64,000 bases of DNA from Calonectria ilicicola. Taxonomy: Eukaryota > Ascomycota > Sordariomycetes > Hypocreales > Nectriaceae. The translations under genes and the position numbers were made by a program. How positions within the stretch are numbered: the first letter of the stretch is position 1; every line of letters begins with the position of its first letter. Location: NCBI GenBank assembly GCA_020809705.1, contig CP085832.1:3410001-3474000 (forward strand), written 5' to 3'. Of the stretch, positions 43,477-56,292 are shown in pieces. The notes beneath the pieces were generated by a model. It had not been told where the DNA came from. It ran no database searches and saw only the letters and a program-made list of their open reading frames with translations.

Positions 43477-45568
43477 AATGTCTATGCATACGGGAACCTA
43501 GCCCGGTACGATTACGTCCAGTGGTGTGGAAAAAGTTCTTGGTGTATCATCTCGCATGGTCACGGTGTTTGGTGTTCAAGCACAATGTTATTTTCATTAT
43601 TGTGCAGGTGGTCATTTTCTGATTTCATTTTCTGGCTTGGCTATAAACCCACTTTTTCGATTCGACTTTGCAACTTCTTTCGACGTTATATCCGAATACC
43701 CGGCCCTTTGGGCGCCGCCGACTGCTCATTTTTTCGTCTTATTTTTTCGTTTCAGTCGCCTCGAGTATCAAATACCCCTTATAGACCGAGACAGGCAAGC
43801 TCAGACTCACTATGCTTGAAGCAAATGCCACTACAACCGGACCAACCAATTTCCTTTGTCAAAATTTTCTTATATAAGATGGCAGTTTGGAGTATGAGGT
43901 GCTTTGGTTGGACGTGGACCAACTCTTTTTTATCGTTTTATTTCTTCTTTATTTTGTCGTTTCATAAAGGGTCAACCAGGATACCTTTCATGCGGATAGG
44001 GGGAATGTCCTTTACTATTTTGAAGCTGTTGTAAAAAAGGTCAGCGAGCATAGTATTATTATTCTTATTATTTGTGTTTCATTATTTTTTTTTTTATCTT
44101 TTCTTATTTTCTTTGTCGCATTGCTTCAACAAGAATCACCGATTAGAAGGGATTTTCAAGGCCAGGATGCCCGGACTATAGTTTGCAATATAACGGTCGA
44201 CGACATGGTACATATAATTTTTTGGGAGGCAGATGAATCGAGGTTCGGACAGACAGGCCTGTACCTAAGCGCGACTTGAAAGTAATGGAACTGAGTGGAC
44301 AGACAACTCTACTTTGCATAAACAATCTTATCAGATCTCATAATGTGCCCTTTGTGTGTGATACGTGTCTCACTGGTGAGGACCCAGATCGACAGGGTCC
44401 AGATGTCTAGAGTGGGAGGGATGCGATGTGTGTTCATCCTGGGTAGTTCAGGCTCCAGGAACCGAGCATGGTGGAGTTCGTCCATACATAGGTACATATG
44501 CAGTCAAAGCGTCCTGGCTATAGCAAGTATTGGATTATTGCAGGCAGGGAAGGGCAAGGCAGAGATAGTAGGGCAGGGCAAGGCAGGATGAACATGGAAA
44601 CATTTTTATTTGGATGCCTGGTCGGGGGGGACTAGCATGCAAGGGACGTTTTGGACGAGCGTGGCTTAGATGTGGCCGGCCATGACGTCGACCCTGATAG
44701 TGTGGATCTGCACAGATGGCGGCGAGTGAATGCGATGTTGGAGAAAGTTGAAAGTGTGTGTGTGCGTGCTGGTCAAAGTGGTGAGGGAAAAAGCGCAGAC
44801 GTGATATCTATCTGCTTCATGCTCAAACTGGTCGAGGATTCTGGCGTCGCACTCATGGCATCAATGCGAAGCAGAAGCAGCCTGCAGCGCAGCAGCCAAG
44901 GCCGACTCGGACGTCACGTGTCGCGGGCGGCCAGTGAGGATCCTTTGGCGCAATGCCGCATCGTAAGGCTTAGGCAGCACACTTCCCCTGGTCCCGCTTC
45001 CTTAATTACTGAACTGAGGTGAGCTGGCACGACTACGAGAGAAGAGAAAAAGGCGGCGATAGCCTTTGCTCCCTCCCGTTTCCGAGACTCGTCCCTCTTG
45101 TCCTGTCTCGTCTCCATCACTCGACTCGACCTGTCGCTTATCGCTCCGGCCGGCGGGGTCATTGTTTTCCGCACTGACAAGCGAGCGACTCTCTTGTCGG
45201 CTGACGATTGGACGAGGAGGGGTTGTGCTGTGCTTGCTGTGCCGTGGTGCGCGAGTGCGTTTGAATCGAATGGAGTCTGTAAGACGACGTGGTCCCCTTG
45301 AACCAAACCTGCCGCCTCTGCTTGCTCCAGTCCGACGAGGATAATCCCCGAGTTTCTCTGCCCGGGTCCACAAGGTGCATCGGCATCAATCCAACCACGT
45401 TGGCGTCACCTTCTTTCTGCGCGGGGGAGGGGTAAAAAGTGCCATGGTAACGGTCCATGCGACGTGAAAGGAAAACCCCGTGTCCAAAGAAGCGAAGCAC
45501 AGCAAAGCAAAGCAAAACAAAAAACGACGAGTTAGACTGACGGCCCGACATTTGACTTGGCCGCAACC
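43477..45568. other. 2.1-kb intergenic region
   Basis: The first 600-700 bp is T-rich and suits a long 3' UTR of the kinase. The rest contains purine words (GGGCAAGGCAG repeated near 44547-44588) and the promoter of the Hsp70-like gene, with AGCAAAGCAAAGCAAAACAA just upstream of its start. No gene was seen. Confidence 0.45.
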
Positions 45569-47722
45569 ATGAATCTCAATCTCCCCATCCGGACCAGCAC
45601 CAGCAGCCGGCGCAACCAGGAGAGCCGCAACTACTTTACCAGCTACACACCCCCGAGCTCCACCGAAGCCATCAATGGCCCCGTCCGCGAGCCCGCGAGG
45701 GAGCAGCCGCCTTTGGGCGACCGCTTGATTGTCGGCGTCGACTTTGGAACCACCTTTTCAGGGTCAGTCAGTCTTTTATCTTTCATCCTTTTTTTTTTAC
45801 CGGTCCTTTTTGCCGGATGCGCTCATCGTAGCCAAAGGCTAACTCGCCTGCAGTGTCGCCGCCGTCTACACCTCCACGCCAGATGATGTCGAAATCATCA
45901 AGACTTGGCCTGGCGGCAATGGCATCACCTCGGACAAGGTTCCCACCGAGATTGCATACGACCTCCCTGCTAATGCATCCCCAGGCACTGAACCAACTGT
46001 AAAATGGGGGTTTCAGTTCAAGCCAGAGGAGTCGCGTCTGCGATGCATCAAGCTGTTTCTTGACCGTTCTCAAAAGTTACCCTTTTATGTTAGCCCGCTT
46101 GACACAGCGGCGCAGCTGAAGCGCTTCAACAAAAATGTTGTCGATGCTGTCAGCGATTACCTGACTCAGATTTACAAGCACACCATGGACACACTGACCC
46201 GCCGATACGGCGAATCCTTCATGGCTTCCACCAAGGTTGAATTTGTCCTCACATGTCCGGCCGTCTGGAGCGATGCGGCCAAGAACACGACCCTCCAAGC
46301 CGCTGAGCGGGCTGGCATGGGAAGTAAATCTGAGATTCAGATGATCAGTGAACCAGAGGCTGCAGCAGTATACACGCTAAAGGCCATTCAGCCAAACCAT
46401 CTCAATGTAGGAGACAACTTTATTGTTTGTGATGCAGGTGGTGGCACTGTTGAGTAAGCTTTCTCCATCCGTCAATCGGCACCGTCAACGGTTTTATGCT
46501 AACCTACCAAGTCTTATCGCCTATAAAATCATATCTCTCAAGCCACTCAGAGTGGAGGAATCCGCCGTGGGAACGGGAGGATTATGTGGCAGCGCATTCT
46601 TAAACTATCGCTTCGAGGAGCATGTCAGAACTCGTCTAGGCCAAAGCAGGTTCGACGAAATGAAACTGAAGAAGGGAAAGACATGGCAGATGGGTCTTCG
46701 CTACTTTGAAGAGTTTGTGAAACGGAACTTTAACGAGGATGAGCATCAGGAAGTCAATGTTCCGTATGTAACCCCCTTCCAACGTTTGACGTCACTGACC
46801 GTTTAGGTTTCCTGGATTGCCCGACGATGAAGAAGTTGGTCTGGACTCTGGTTTCTTGGTCATGTCGGCGGAGCAAATTAAGGATATTTTCGAGCCGGTG
46901 GTTAAGGAAGTATGTGACCTTGTGCAGGGCCAAGTAGAAGGCCTGCGGGCCAAGGGCGGTATCGTGTCGGGCATTGTCCTCGTCGGAGGTTTTGGTCAGA
47001 GCGACTACCTCTATCGTCGCTTGAAGTCTCACTTCACGAGCGCTGCTCCCCCACCGTACAGCGAGCGCCCAACCCACGCGAACCTCAATGCTACTCAGGA
47101 AGCCGGCTCCATCGAGGTCATGCAGCCCGTGTATGCTTGGACCGCGGTGGTGAGAGGTGCTGTCCTTCGAGGTCTGGAGGGTAACATGGTCATCTCTCGC
47201 AAATCCAGAATGCATTATGGTACATCATATGCCACCGTTTATGACGAAGAAAAGCACTCTGTCAGTGAGAGATACTGGTCGCCGCTCTGGGAGAGGTGGA
47301 TGGTTTCTGATCGGATGCAATGGCACATTGCCAAGGTATGTCTTATCTCTTAGCACCCGAGCCACACTGACACGTCACAGGGCGAGGCTCTATCTCCATT
47401 GGCCCCCATTGCCTTTCACTACACCCGAAACTTCCGCCCTGGCCAGTCTCTGATCGTCACAGACGATCTTATTGCATCTGATGCTGACGAGCCTCCTGCA
47501 GCATACACACGTGATCTCATCCACGTTTGTACACTAACCACAGACCTGAATGCTGTGCCCAGGAGTCTCTTTACGCGACTTACCACGACTCGGGGCGTGG
47601 AATTTGACAATTTGGACTTTACTTTGGAAATGCGCATGGAGTCGGCTGGGCTCACGTTTGAGCTCAAGGTGGACGGTGTGAGATATGGAAGGGTTGAAGC
47701 TGAGTTTCATTCTGCCACGTAG
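45569..47722 (+). CDS. Atypical Hsp70-family (actin-like ATPase) protein, 638 aa
   Basis: Exons 45569-45762, 45854-46453, 46512-46763, 46807-47335 and 47381-47722 splice in frame. The ATPase motifs are present: phosphate-1 VGVDFGTTFSG (about 55-65), phosphate-2 CDAGGGTVD, and the adenosine motif VLVGGFGQSDYLYRRL. EFVLTCPAVWSDAAKN and ISEPEAAAVYTL are also typical Hsp70 nucleotide-domain segments. The C-terminus is not a canonical substrate-binding domain with lid and EEVD, so this belongs to the divergent fungal Hsp70 group near Hspa12, whose clients are unknown. It has no targeting signal and is likely cytosolic. The first 50 residues are a disordered extension. Confidence 0.87.
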
Positions 47723-48148
47723 GCTTTGTTTGGGCGCGGGAGTTGTAATGGGATAAACGGCTGGGAGCCATATGGCGACAAAATACAGTATGAGCATACG
47801 CTCATATTTGATGTTTTTATCTTGGTGCATAAGTTTTGGTCTGCTGTGTTTTTGTGTGCTCATTTTCAAGACTTGATTCTCAGCTAATAATACGAAGGGA
47901 TGTCCTTTTTTCCACAACACAATACACTGATAACCACGCCTATGCTTGGCTGTCATATAGACCGCCTCGTTTCGGAATAATGGTCCCCTCTTCTCTCATC
48001 TGCCGTTTTGGTTCGATCATGCCAGAGGCCGGGTGCAAAATACTTGATCAAGAGCAAATAGATGCTCGTGAAATTCTTTGAGACACGAGAATGGACAAAT
48101 TTTCTGGCCATAATCTAGCCCAATACATCGTCAGTTAAATAAACGTCT
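47723..48148. other. Spacer between convergent genes
   Basis: 3' flanks only; AT-rich, nothing else seen. Confidence 0.5.
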
Positions 48149-49006
48149 TCAAGGGCCTTCATAATCGGGCGGGCTGCATGGCTTTCGAAGCGCCTCACTC
48201 AGTGCAGTCGAGGTATTCTGCATGTCAGAGACCACGTCCTCGATGAGCTCCAATTGCACCAGCCCCTTGATCCTGTCCTCTTCGTGTACGACTGGGTTAT
48301 TGCGACTTGCATCTCCTGCTCGAGCAAATTTTATGATGCGCCGACGCCCATAAGCAGCAGCTAGTTCATAGTTGTACGTGCACACCCGATCTCTCTTAAC
48401 CCGATCGTTGTGGATCATGCTTTTAACTTTGCTGGATTGAATATCTAGGCCCTTGTCAAACTGGATGCGTTTGAGGTCAACAGGTCGATCTTTCACATCC
48501 TTGAATCTCCATAGTACGCTCTTCGCTTCGTAGTCAAGGACTGGGGTGATGAAAACCGGGGCGCCAACCTGGCGTGAAGTATCCATTTCAACCACAGGGG
48601 ATCCGTCTGCCTTTCTCTTGAGGGGTATGATGGGGTGGTCCTCACGGAGCATGCCGATCTGGAGGGTGATATCTCCGACTGTGCGTTCGGTGGGCTTGGG
48701 ATTAAGGACGATTGTAGAATTAGAATTCCATGATTCGAAAACTCGCGTGAAGAAGCAGTCCCAGAAACATGGCGCAATATCGATGGCATCGGAATCTGGT
48801 CTGGGCCAACAGAACCACAATTTCACCACAATATCCTTCAGCGCATTTCTTTCCTTGTCGCTCAAATCATCTGGCGAGCCGATGACACGTCGGAGAAAGG
48901 GAAAAGTGAATTTTGGCTGAGAAAAGGCCGCAGCAGTATCATCGGAATTGGGAATCTGACACACCTATTAGTTTGGAAATTCAGAAGAGGGGTGGAAGCA
49001 TACTTC
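48149..49006 (-). CDS. Unrecognised protein, 5' end unresolved
   Basis: The main exon is 48964-48149 (271 codons to the stop). It is preceded in frame by a probable exon ending at 49004 (sense ...RGCVPTLKQDK, FREAKDRE) if a short 39-bp intron (49003-48965, GTATGC to AATAG) is accepted. Further upstream the frame stays open through a Cys-containing stretch (EIRCLSCSLN) to a stop near 49165, with no ATG, so at least one more exon is missing or the gene is broken. The visible protein contains SDKERNALKDIVVKLWFCW and RRRIIKFARAGD, with no known domain recognised. The 39-bp intron is shorter than the others in this window, so a frameshifted pseudogene is possible. Confidence 0.5.
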
Positions 49007-49773
49007 GCGATCTTTGGCTTCACGGAAGAGCGTTTTGGGTGCCTCGGCTGCTGGAGAAGTTTTATCTTGCTTCAATGTGGGGACGCAACCACGATAAAGA
49101 CCAACTTTGCTAGTGGAGTTCAAGGAACAACTTAAACATCTTATTTCAGGGTTAGGTGAAGGGGCAAATCAAACCAAGGTTTGAATTTCTGAATACAAGT
49201 GTGATACAAAGAGCATTACATAAAATGACAGCCAACCAGGGCGTTTCAGAGATAGCCCTTCCTGCCTGAAGAATCCCTACCAGGAAATTAGGGCTTGCGA
49301 GGCGGAAAAAAAGATCACAGAAATGCCTTCCCATCCATTATTACTTTTGAAAAACCTCTGTCTTCGAATAAAATAGAGCTAGGTGAATGCCTCTGATTGG
49401 AGGTTTTCGTGGAACGTAGTTTGGCAATAACCTGGTGACGTGGTTGATCAAAGTCGGTATTTAAATCCAGAGTTGAAGTCAGGAATACATATAGTGAGCG
49501 GTCTGTCTGCATTTTAGAAATTAGCATCCTTGCTTGGTTGTCACAGAAAAATATGCTTACAATGTCAAATCGACAAAATGCATTCCCTTGTTGCCCTCAT
49601 CTTGGTGTGACGCTCTTGACGATCACAGTAAATGTGGACATAGACAGCTGGATCTTTTACTCCATCGCCGTCTTTATCTCCTCGTTTATAGGCGTTTTAT
49701 ACATGGTTGAAGACTGTACTCGAAATTGACCGCCAACTCGGCCATGGGACCTTGGGATTTGAAGCGTTCATAG
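49007..49773. other. Spacer, possibly containing 5' exons of the preceding gene
   Basis: Short minus-strand frames exist at 49152-49334 and 49315-49527, but I could not splice them convincingly to the gene at 48149-49006. Confidence 0.35.
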
Positions 49774-50997
49774 TCACATGGCATGCCCATATTCCGACCT
49801 CTGAGCTACTTGCTGTCTATTTTGGACCTTGGTCAAAAGCGGGTTTGTCTTAAAAAGAAGACCCCTCTGGTCGTTTTGGACCGTGACAGACACGGATATA
49901 CAGTGTCCGTGGTCATGAACCGGGCAGCCATTTTCACCTGGATGGTAGACTTTGCCTACGTTTGCCCCATGGTGGTTGACCTTTGAAAGACAGAACCAGG
50001 TGTTTAGATTTCCATGATCGAGAAATTCCTTGAGACGGCGACGGGACAGTGCTTGTGTCAGCATTAAATAGAGTACTGGTACTGGATTGTTACCGAGCTC
50101 GCCAACCACATTGAACGAAGTAGCGAGTTCTGAAAGCTCAATGAAGTGCTGGGATAGTGCATTGAAAGTAACTTTGGGAGAATGAGGATGTTGTAACTTG
50201 TCGTGGGTTTCTTGATTGGCGTCAGCACGGACAAGCGAGTCCCGCAGCGACTGTAAAACTTCTCGGTCGTGTTGCTGTCGCATCACGAATTCCTCCTCAG
50301 TCTCCTTGAGCATACAAATTTGTTCCTCCATATCTTCTACATTCTCCGAAAGACGTTGGTTCTCAGCCTTTAAATTGGTTACCAGATCGCCCATAGATAT
50401 GAGATCAGCCAGACAAATGTCGCGACTTTGTTTGAGTTTTTCCATTTCCTGCCGTTGACGCTCTAGAGTATCCTTGAACTCGTTTACTGTTAACGTATTT
50501 TCTGTGTTACTCTCGGCCACACGAAGGCTAGTACGCGTTTCTTCGGGATTGTATTTCGACTTCGTATTGATTGCCTCCTTGGCCTCGGCTTCAGGGATTC
50601 TGTTGGGCATGTTGAGCATGTCGCACTGAATGCCCATCGCCAAAGACTTTTGGTCTTTGTAGGTATCCAGTTTTACTTTTAGCTCATCGGAAGTCCTGCG
50701 CAACTCACGGAGCTCTCGGTTTTTCTTCTCGAGTCTCAAATCGCGCTCGGAAATGGTCTCCAAAAGTAGTTCATTTTTTCTGGTAATATGGTCAAGCTGA
50801 AACTGTGTGATTTCTAGCTTTGCGTCTGCTTCCTTGCGTCTATTGTCGGTCTCTTGTCTTGCCTGATCAAGAGCAGATTGAAGTTCGATGGATATGGTTT
50901 TTATGTTCGACAAAAGGTGAGAAAACTCATCTGGATTCTCGAACATCAGGTCGCAGAGAAGCGTGATGAATTCCAATTTCTCCCTCGAACTCTCCAT
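49774..50997 (-). CDS. Coiled-coil protein with C-terminal Cys/His cluster, 407 aa
   Basis: A single exon with a clear ATG at 50997. Residues about 25-250 are almost continuous heptad coiled coil (TSDELKVKLDTYKDQ, LKAENQRLSENVEDMEEQI). The C-terminal 120 residues are globular and contain a dense Cys/His segment (NTWFCLSKVNHHGANVG, then ENGCPVHDHGHC) that could bind a metal. No family was recognised. The composition suits a scaffold or dimeric adaptor. It is surrounded by accessory genes and AT-rich spacers. Confidence 0.72.
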   Translation of the reverse strand: MESSREKLEFITLLCDLMFENPDEFSHLLSNIKTISIELQSALDQARQETDNRRKEADAKLEITQFQLDHITRKNELLLETISERDLRLEKKNRELRELRRTSDELKVKLDTYKDQKSLAMGIQCDMLNMPNRIPEAEAKEAINTKSKYNPEETRTSLRVAESNTENTLTVNEFKDTLERQRQEMEKLKQSRDICLADLISMGDLVTNLKAENQRLSENVEDMEEQICMLKETEEEFVMRQQHDREVLQSLRDSLVRADANQETHDKLQHPHSPKVTFNALSQHFIELSELATSFNVVGELGNNPVPVLYLMLTQALSRRRLKEFLDHGNLNTWFCLSKVNHHGANVGKVYHPGENGCPVHDHGHCISVSVTVQNDQRGLLFKTNPLLTKVQNRQQVAQRSEYGHAM

Positions 50998-51661
50998 TGT
51001 AGGAAGTGGTGAAGTTTGACTGGATGTTGGGTTTGGAGGAGGGTTGAGGGAAGTGAGGCTCCGTCGCTCGGTTTAGGGAGGGCCTAAGCAGTAAGGAAGG
51101 TAATCAAACGCATCTGCGGGTTTATTTTATTTTGGCGCGTTTGTGCCCTTAGGATCCCCCTAAAAAAAAAAAAAACCTTAGCACTGCCTGCCAGGTGGTC
51201 GAGTTTCGCGAGGGGTATGACACTTGGCTGGACTCACTCCCGTCCAAGATCGCAAAAGTCTCATGTAAACTACATATGACCAAACAAGGGATTCTAGGGT
51301 GCAAATTTCGTATTGGTATCAGGATTTAGAAGCAAGTTAGTGAAAAAAAAAGGAATCTTTAATGCAATTAATTGGCCACCGAGATTGCTTTCCATTATGG
51401 AGACATCTTAGTCACGAAGAAGAAAAATACCAAACAAACGAAAAGGGTAAGGCGTAAAAGAAGAAAACAGATGAAAATGGACATTTTCTGGCTCCAGTTT
51501 GGTTTGGTATTCAAGCTTAGACGCGTAGTAAAATCCGACTGTCACAAGCACCAACACGCCAATGACTGGCATCAACAAACACTCAGGCCAAACCTATAAA
51601 GAAAATTAATCTATTATTCCGATCAATAAATTCTGTCTTATAGTATTCGCTCAATAAACAA
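50998..51661. other. Spacer with A-tracts
   Basis: Promoter of the coiled-coil gene and 3' flank of the monooxygenase. It contains a run of A residues near 51162-51174 and is purine-rich from 51350 on. No gene was seen. Confidence 0.45.
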
Positions 51662-53354
51662 TTAAATGAACGAAAGAAGATCTTTCCGTCGCCTGTCAAC
51701 GACAACCCAGCTTTGCTTTTGACTCTCACCAGTGGATGCAGGCCTCAAAGTATCTTCCTCTTCCTCTGCTTCGCCATTCCCCGGCTCTGGATACTTTTTG
51801 ATATGCTCAAGTGCCCATATCAATTCTTTGCCCATGACTGGAGGGATTCTTCCGTCGCCGCTCAGTGTACCCAGGCCGGCAATCTCGAACAGGTTTGTAA
51901 ACCAGTCAAGCGTCTCTCCAGTCTCCCAGTTGATGTCGTGAAACTTGACCCTATTAGTCCTGGAATATGCCTCTCGCTCCCTTTCCCATCTCTGTTGTTC
52001 CTCAACTGGTGGGAGTGGCTTCGAATTTCGACCAGACCAGAGTCGCGCGATTGCGATCGCTTGGTACTCGAAGCTGCGAAACGTCAATACCCGCGGGATC
52101 CCGACAGCAGCCAGAGTGGGAAAATCCTGTAGAAATGTGTGCTGGTAAACATTTATTAATTTTCCCTTTTCATAATCCCACAGAGGCCGCCCGTTGACCT
52201 TGACGTTCCAGAAAGGAAATGACGGTCTGTAGCCAGTGCAGTAAATGACCTTGTCCACGTCGAGGGTCGTGCCATCGGCAAAAACGATGGCACCATCGCC
52301 CCTGAACTCTGATATGATCGGCTTCCATGCAATGCCATCTGGCGGGTTTTTACCATCCCACCTAGATTTCGACCGCCGTGATTGGTACACTGGCAATTTG
52401 GCGGCTTTGATAAGCTCGATCGCGACATCGTGTCCGGATGCCGAATTGCCGATGACCACCACTTTTTGGTTCTTGAAGGCGTAAGGCTGCCTGTAGCCTT
52501 TTGAATGAACGATGCGATCGGGATATTTTTCAATGTACTCGTCTAATCCCTTGACGTGTGGTATCTGGGAATACATTAGTTACGTTTGTAGAATCATGGC
52601 GGCCATCTTACATATGGAACAGAGTAGTGTCCATTTGCAAAGACGACTGCATCAAAATTTTCCTCCCACCAAACATCAACATTTCGGTTCTTGTCAAATC
52701 TTCGAAGAGTGAGCTTCCAGGACTCTTCACCGCGCTGTGCGCCATCTATCTTGGAAACATCTTCAACAGTGGTGTTGAGCACTAGAAGCGAGTCGACTTT
52801 GTGCGTGGATACATAGTTCTCAATGTATTGTCGCGGAATGTGATGGGGTGCAAATGGTCCATAGGCAAACCGGGCATCAGAAAAGCACATGGCAATGTCG
52901 GGCACATTTGTTCTGCAAAAGTCAATTTACAGCTACGGACGGTGATGAGCAATGAAACCCACGTCAACGATTCATAAATCGGCGTTTGAGTGAAGCGCTC
53001 TTGTTTGGAAGGCCGAGTGGCCCGAGGCAAGTTTTCAGGTATTTCTAACCGCGGATCAACGTCTGGGGGCAATCCACCAGGCTGAATACGAAAGTTAAAC
53101 GTGGGATTGGGGTCATGAATCCTGACAATAATTAGCATGTGAAAACAGTCGGACTTTGCCAACAAACCAAGTCCCTCCTGCTGTTTCTCGTCGCTCAAAT
53201 ACTCTTATTCGATCAAAATAGTTCTCTGCCTTTAGCGCAGCGGCGGTAACGGAGCCTGGGCTTGTTAGTCGCGATCAGGTTGTAAGCGGCGACACATACC
53301 AGAAGCCCCAGCGCCGATGATGGCCACCGATTTAATTCGCAGGCCTCCTCCCAT
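51662..53354 (-). CDS. Flavin-containing monooxygenase, 501 aa
   Basis: Exons 53354-53300, 53255-53168, 53121-52963, 52912-52612 and 52564-51662 splice in frame with introns of 44-50 bp. The FAD dinucleotide motif GAGASG is at 14-19, preceded by SVAIIG. The NADPH motif GNSASG is at 240-245. The ATG-like motif YCTGYRPSFPFW is near 309-320. The FMO identifying region is VVFANGHYSVPYIP, joined exactly across the last intron. Such enzymes add one oxygen atom to N, S or carbonyl carbons using NADPH and O2. In fungi they act in xenobiotic handling or in secondary metabolism; no biosynthetic core enzyme lies nearby in this window. No signal peptide; cytosolic or loosely membrane-bound. Confidence 0.92.
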
Positions 53355-53724
53355 GATGAATTATAATTTTGTTTATTGATTGAATGAGATCACTGGAATG
53401 GCTCGATTCTTAAGAGGGGGAAACGTCGGCATCCCGCATTCGCCATCGGTGAGAGCCATGCCATCATTACACGTGACACTTAGATACACCGAAATAAGAT
53501 GCTGAATAAAAAAGTAAAGCCATTACACAAATGGCACATGGAATCGACTAATTTTGCCATAGAAAATTTGCCGCACATAATTGGGTATTTCTCGTGTACC
53601 AATCACCGTGTGTCCGTTGCAACATTACCCACACGATCCGAACATCGTGGCCCAACTCCGATGGGTATTTTTACCTCGTGAGCTTGACATTTCAAGCAAT
53701 TATATAACCTCAATTTAATTATCA
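53355..53724. other. Spacer
   Basis: Promoter of the monooxygenase and 3' flank of the MARVEL-like gene. No gene was seen. Confidence 0.45.
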
Positions 53725-54731
53725 TTATCTCCTGCGCTCCTCTTGATTGACACCGGCCTCCTTGTCGGCCGCATAATTATCAGCCGGCATTTCCACAGGC
53801 CCAACAGGCAATTCTGCGGGCCGCGACTGGCTATCCAGTTGAGCATATTGTGTTCGCTGCGAATTTGTTGAATCGAGTTCCGTTCGCGGGGAGCTCCCTG
53901 TGGGCGCGCTACTTCTTGATGGTGCATCGAGCTCGCCGTACCTTGACTGTGATGTCTCAAGTTCAGGTGGTCCTGGATTTACCACGGGCGCAGCGGGGTT
54001 CTGTATACCTAGCCCAGTAGGCGTCTTTGTGGTATTGGGTTGTGGATCTCGGTTTCGTTGGTAGAGATCGTAGCAATCAAGCCCAAAGAACGTTAGGTGA
54101 ACGAGTCTAACACGGTGAGCTATAGTCTTTTGACTGGAATGAAGATACTAACAGCAAAAGAATGGCAAAGGCCAAGGCCGCACGGGCTGAGCTGCTCAGA
54201 CTACTTCCACCAGACCACCACGTATTTCCGTCACCATCGGAGCCTCGTACGATCGCGACGGCGAGAAATGTAACCCAAAGGGCCAACTCAATTATGATAT
54301 GAATATATGCGTGAATAGGACTTATACCTTGACGCCGCCTGGTTGAAATAACGTCAAAAATATCCCATGCCAACGCGATGAATGCCTACAAAATGGTCAA
54401 TGCTGTTGCGACATGGGTCCGAGTCACTTACAGGTGGGCCGTAGTAGGCAAATTGCCATCCACTTCTTCCCGCAGAGACGGTAAGTGGGGGGATACATGA
54501 AATTATGAGAGCAATGCAAAATAGGCCAGACGCAATACGAAGGCCGAATTTGACCTGAGAGTAGATTTCAGGAGCACTATTATCTTGTGGGAAGGATTGC
54601 TTTTGTGAGTATGGCTGGAATGGGGGCTGTTGGTATTGCTGAGTCGAGGTGTATTGTGATTGCCTGTATGGTGACCTTGCTTGTTCAGGATCGTGTAAAG
54701 GTCGATAGTGTTGAGGCGGCGGCTGACTCAT
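53725..54731 (-). CDS. MARVEL-like four-helix membrane protein, 304 aa
   Basis: Exons 54731-54432, 54385-54153 and 54106-53725 splice in frame (two 46-bp introns). A Gln/Pro/Tyr-rich cytosolic N-terminus of about 60 residues precedes four hydrophobic helices at about 62-82 (RIASGLFCIALIISCIPP), 92-112, 125-147 (IHIIIELALWVTFLAVAIV) and 165-190. A hydrophilic tail of about 115 residues follows, rich in Pro/Ser. Helix number, spacing and the short loop pattern match fungal MARVEL-domain proteins, which sit in the plasma membrane or eisosome-like domains. The start is the first ATG after an upstream in-frame region with no conserved content. Confidence 0.8.
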
Positions 54732-56292
54732 GATGCCAATTGCTTCTGTGAATGGTGTAGGAGGTCTTGACTTGCTATTGGCGAGCACACAACAGAGTGA
54801 GCGCGAAATATCAAGTTCAAAGAGCGAAAACCGGAAGTAATAACGGAAAGCCAAGGACAAGTTATGGAGCTCAACGTTCTAGTTTTAATTTGCCTTGCTC
54901 CATAACACTGGAAAATCAAGGCCAGCCATCTTTCTCAAACAGCATGACACCACCCAAAGTTGCTTCGCCTCAAACGAAGCGTGGCTTGGGCGGTCAATCG
55001 GTTGGCCAGCAAGGCGACGCATTTAGCTTGATGCAGCTAGGATGTGCTATGATGGTGTAGAAATGTGAGTTCTTGGCAAAGCTTGATCGTAATACCGGAA
55101 TCTTTTCTCGGCATGGTGATTCCAAAGATCATTTCGGCGTTTTTGTAACCAACCCTCGTTTTAAACTCCCGTGGATTGTGAATTGATGTTCAAGTTACTG
55201 GAAAGTTGTTCATTTCTTCTAAAATGCTCGATATCTGTCACTTGATGAACGTTCGATAATCGAGATAGCTTACGTCTGCAAACCGAAGTGTTGTGTTGCA
55301 TTGCATGTTTCAACTTGCTGGTTTCTGCGTGGCTTGGCGGAAAATCGGCGCCAACGCACAATTGTCAAAAGCCGAAGTGCGAACCGATGCAACCCAAGAT
55401 TTTGACAAACGGGGGCACTCCTCGCCCCATTCGCTGCCGATATCCAAGGGTGTTGGTTTAAGCCACGCGATGTCGTGGCCACCCCTGCAAAGTATAAAGT
55501 ACCGTTCTGCCCTGCACCAGAGTCCACCAAGACGAAATAGAGCCCGTTTCCCTCTCTTTGTAGGGCCCAACAGGGCTGCCTTGGTAGCACTAGTGTCCGC
55601 CACATCCGATGTCAAGGGCTGTTGAAGCCCAGACATTCGTTCTCAGCAGGCGACCCGATGTGGAACCCGAACCCGAGCCTTGTTGGCTCCACAGTTCGGA
55701 TCATGCTAATATCGTAAAAGCCCCTCACAGGCACTTGATGTCATGCTCTGTAATAAATTTTCCAGGTTTAATGGGTCATGTCATCCTTATATTTGTTGTT
55801 TTTCAAATCATGTTTCTCTTGATGGCCAATAAAAAGCCGACGGTCCCCTTTGATTCAGATAAACTCCACCATTTATCAAAGCGAGGCTCGTTTTGCAATC
55901 ATACCTATCAAACTTTAATAAACACCATGGTTCCGGAATCTTTCATCAAACATTCGCCCCAGATCTGAAAATCCTTATTTCTCATCATGTTCAATGCTGT
56001 TCCGTCGATTTCCGTGCTGTTACTCCAAATCCTAGACGTCATGTTTGACTGGAGCCAGTTGCCGATTGTGTTCCAGCATGCCATGGGCCAAGATTATAAC
56101 TGAGGGGTAAATGATCTTACTCAAGCGCGGGTTCACATTTGATATTTTAATTAGGCGTGATATCGTTGATTAAGCTTATTTAGTGTTTAAGACGCCCACT
56201 ACCTAAGCTGCCGGCTCTTGCCTATGCAACTTGATTTGAACAAGTGTAATTAGTATTAATGATGACCTTTAGCTGCCATCTTAGAATATCAT
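54732..56292. other. 1.6-kb spacer
   Basis: No supportable gene. Overlapping frames on both strands at 55270-55636 are stacked and lack motifs. AT-rich towards 56.2 kb. Confidence 0.4.
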
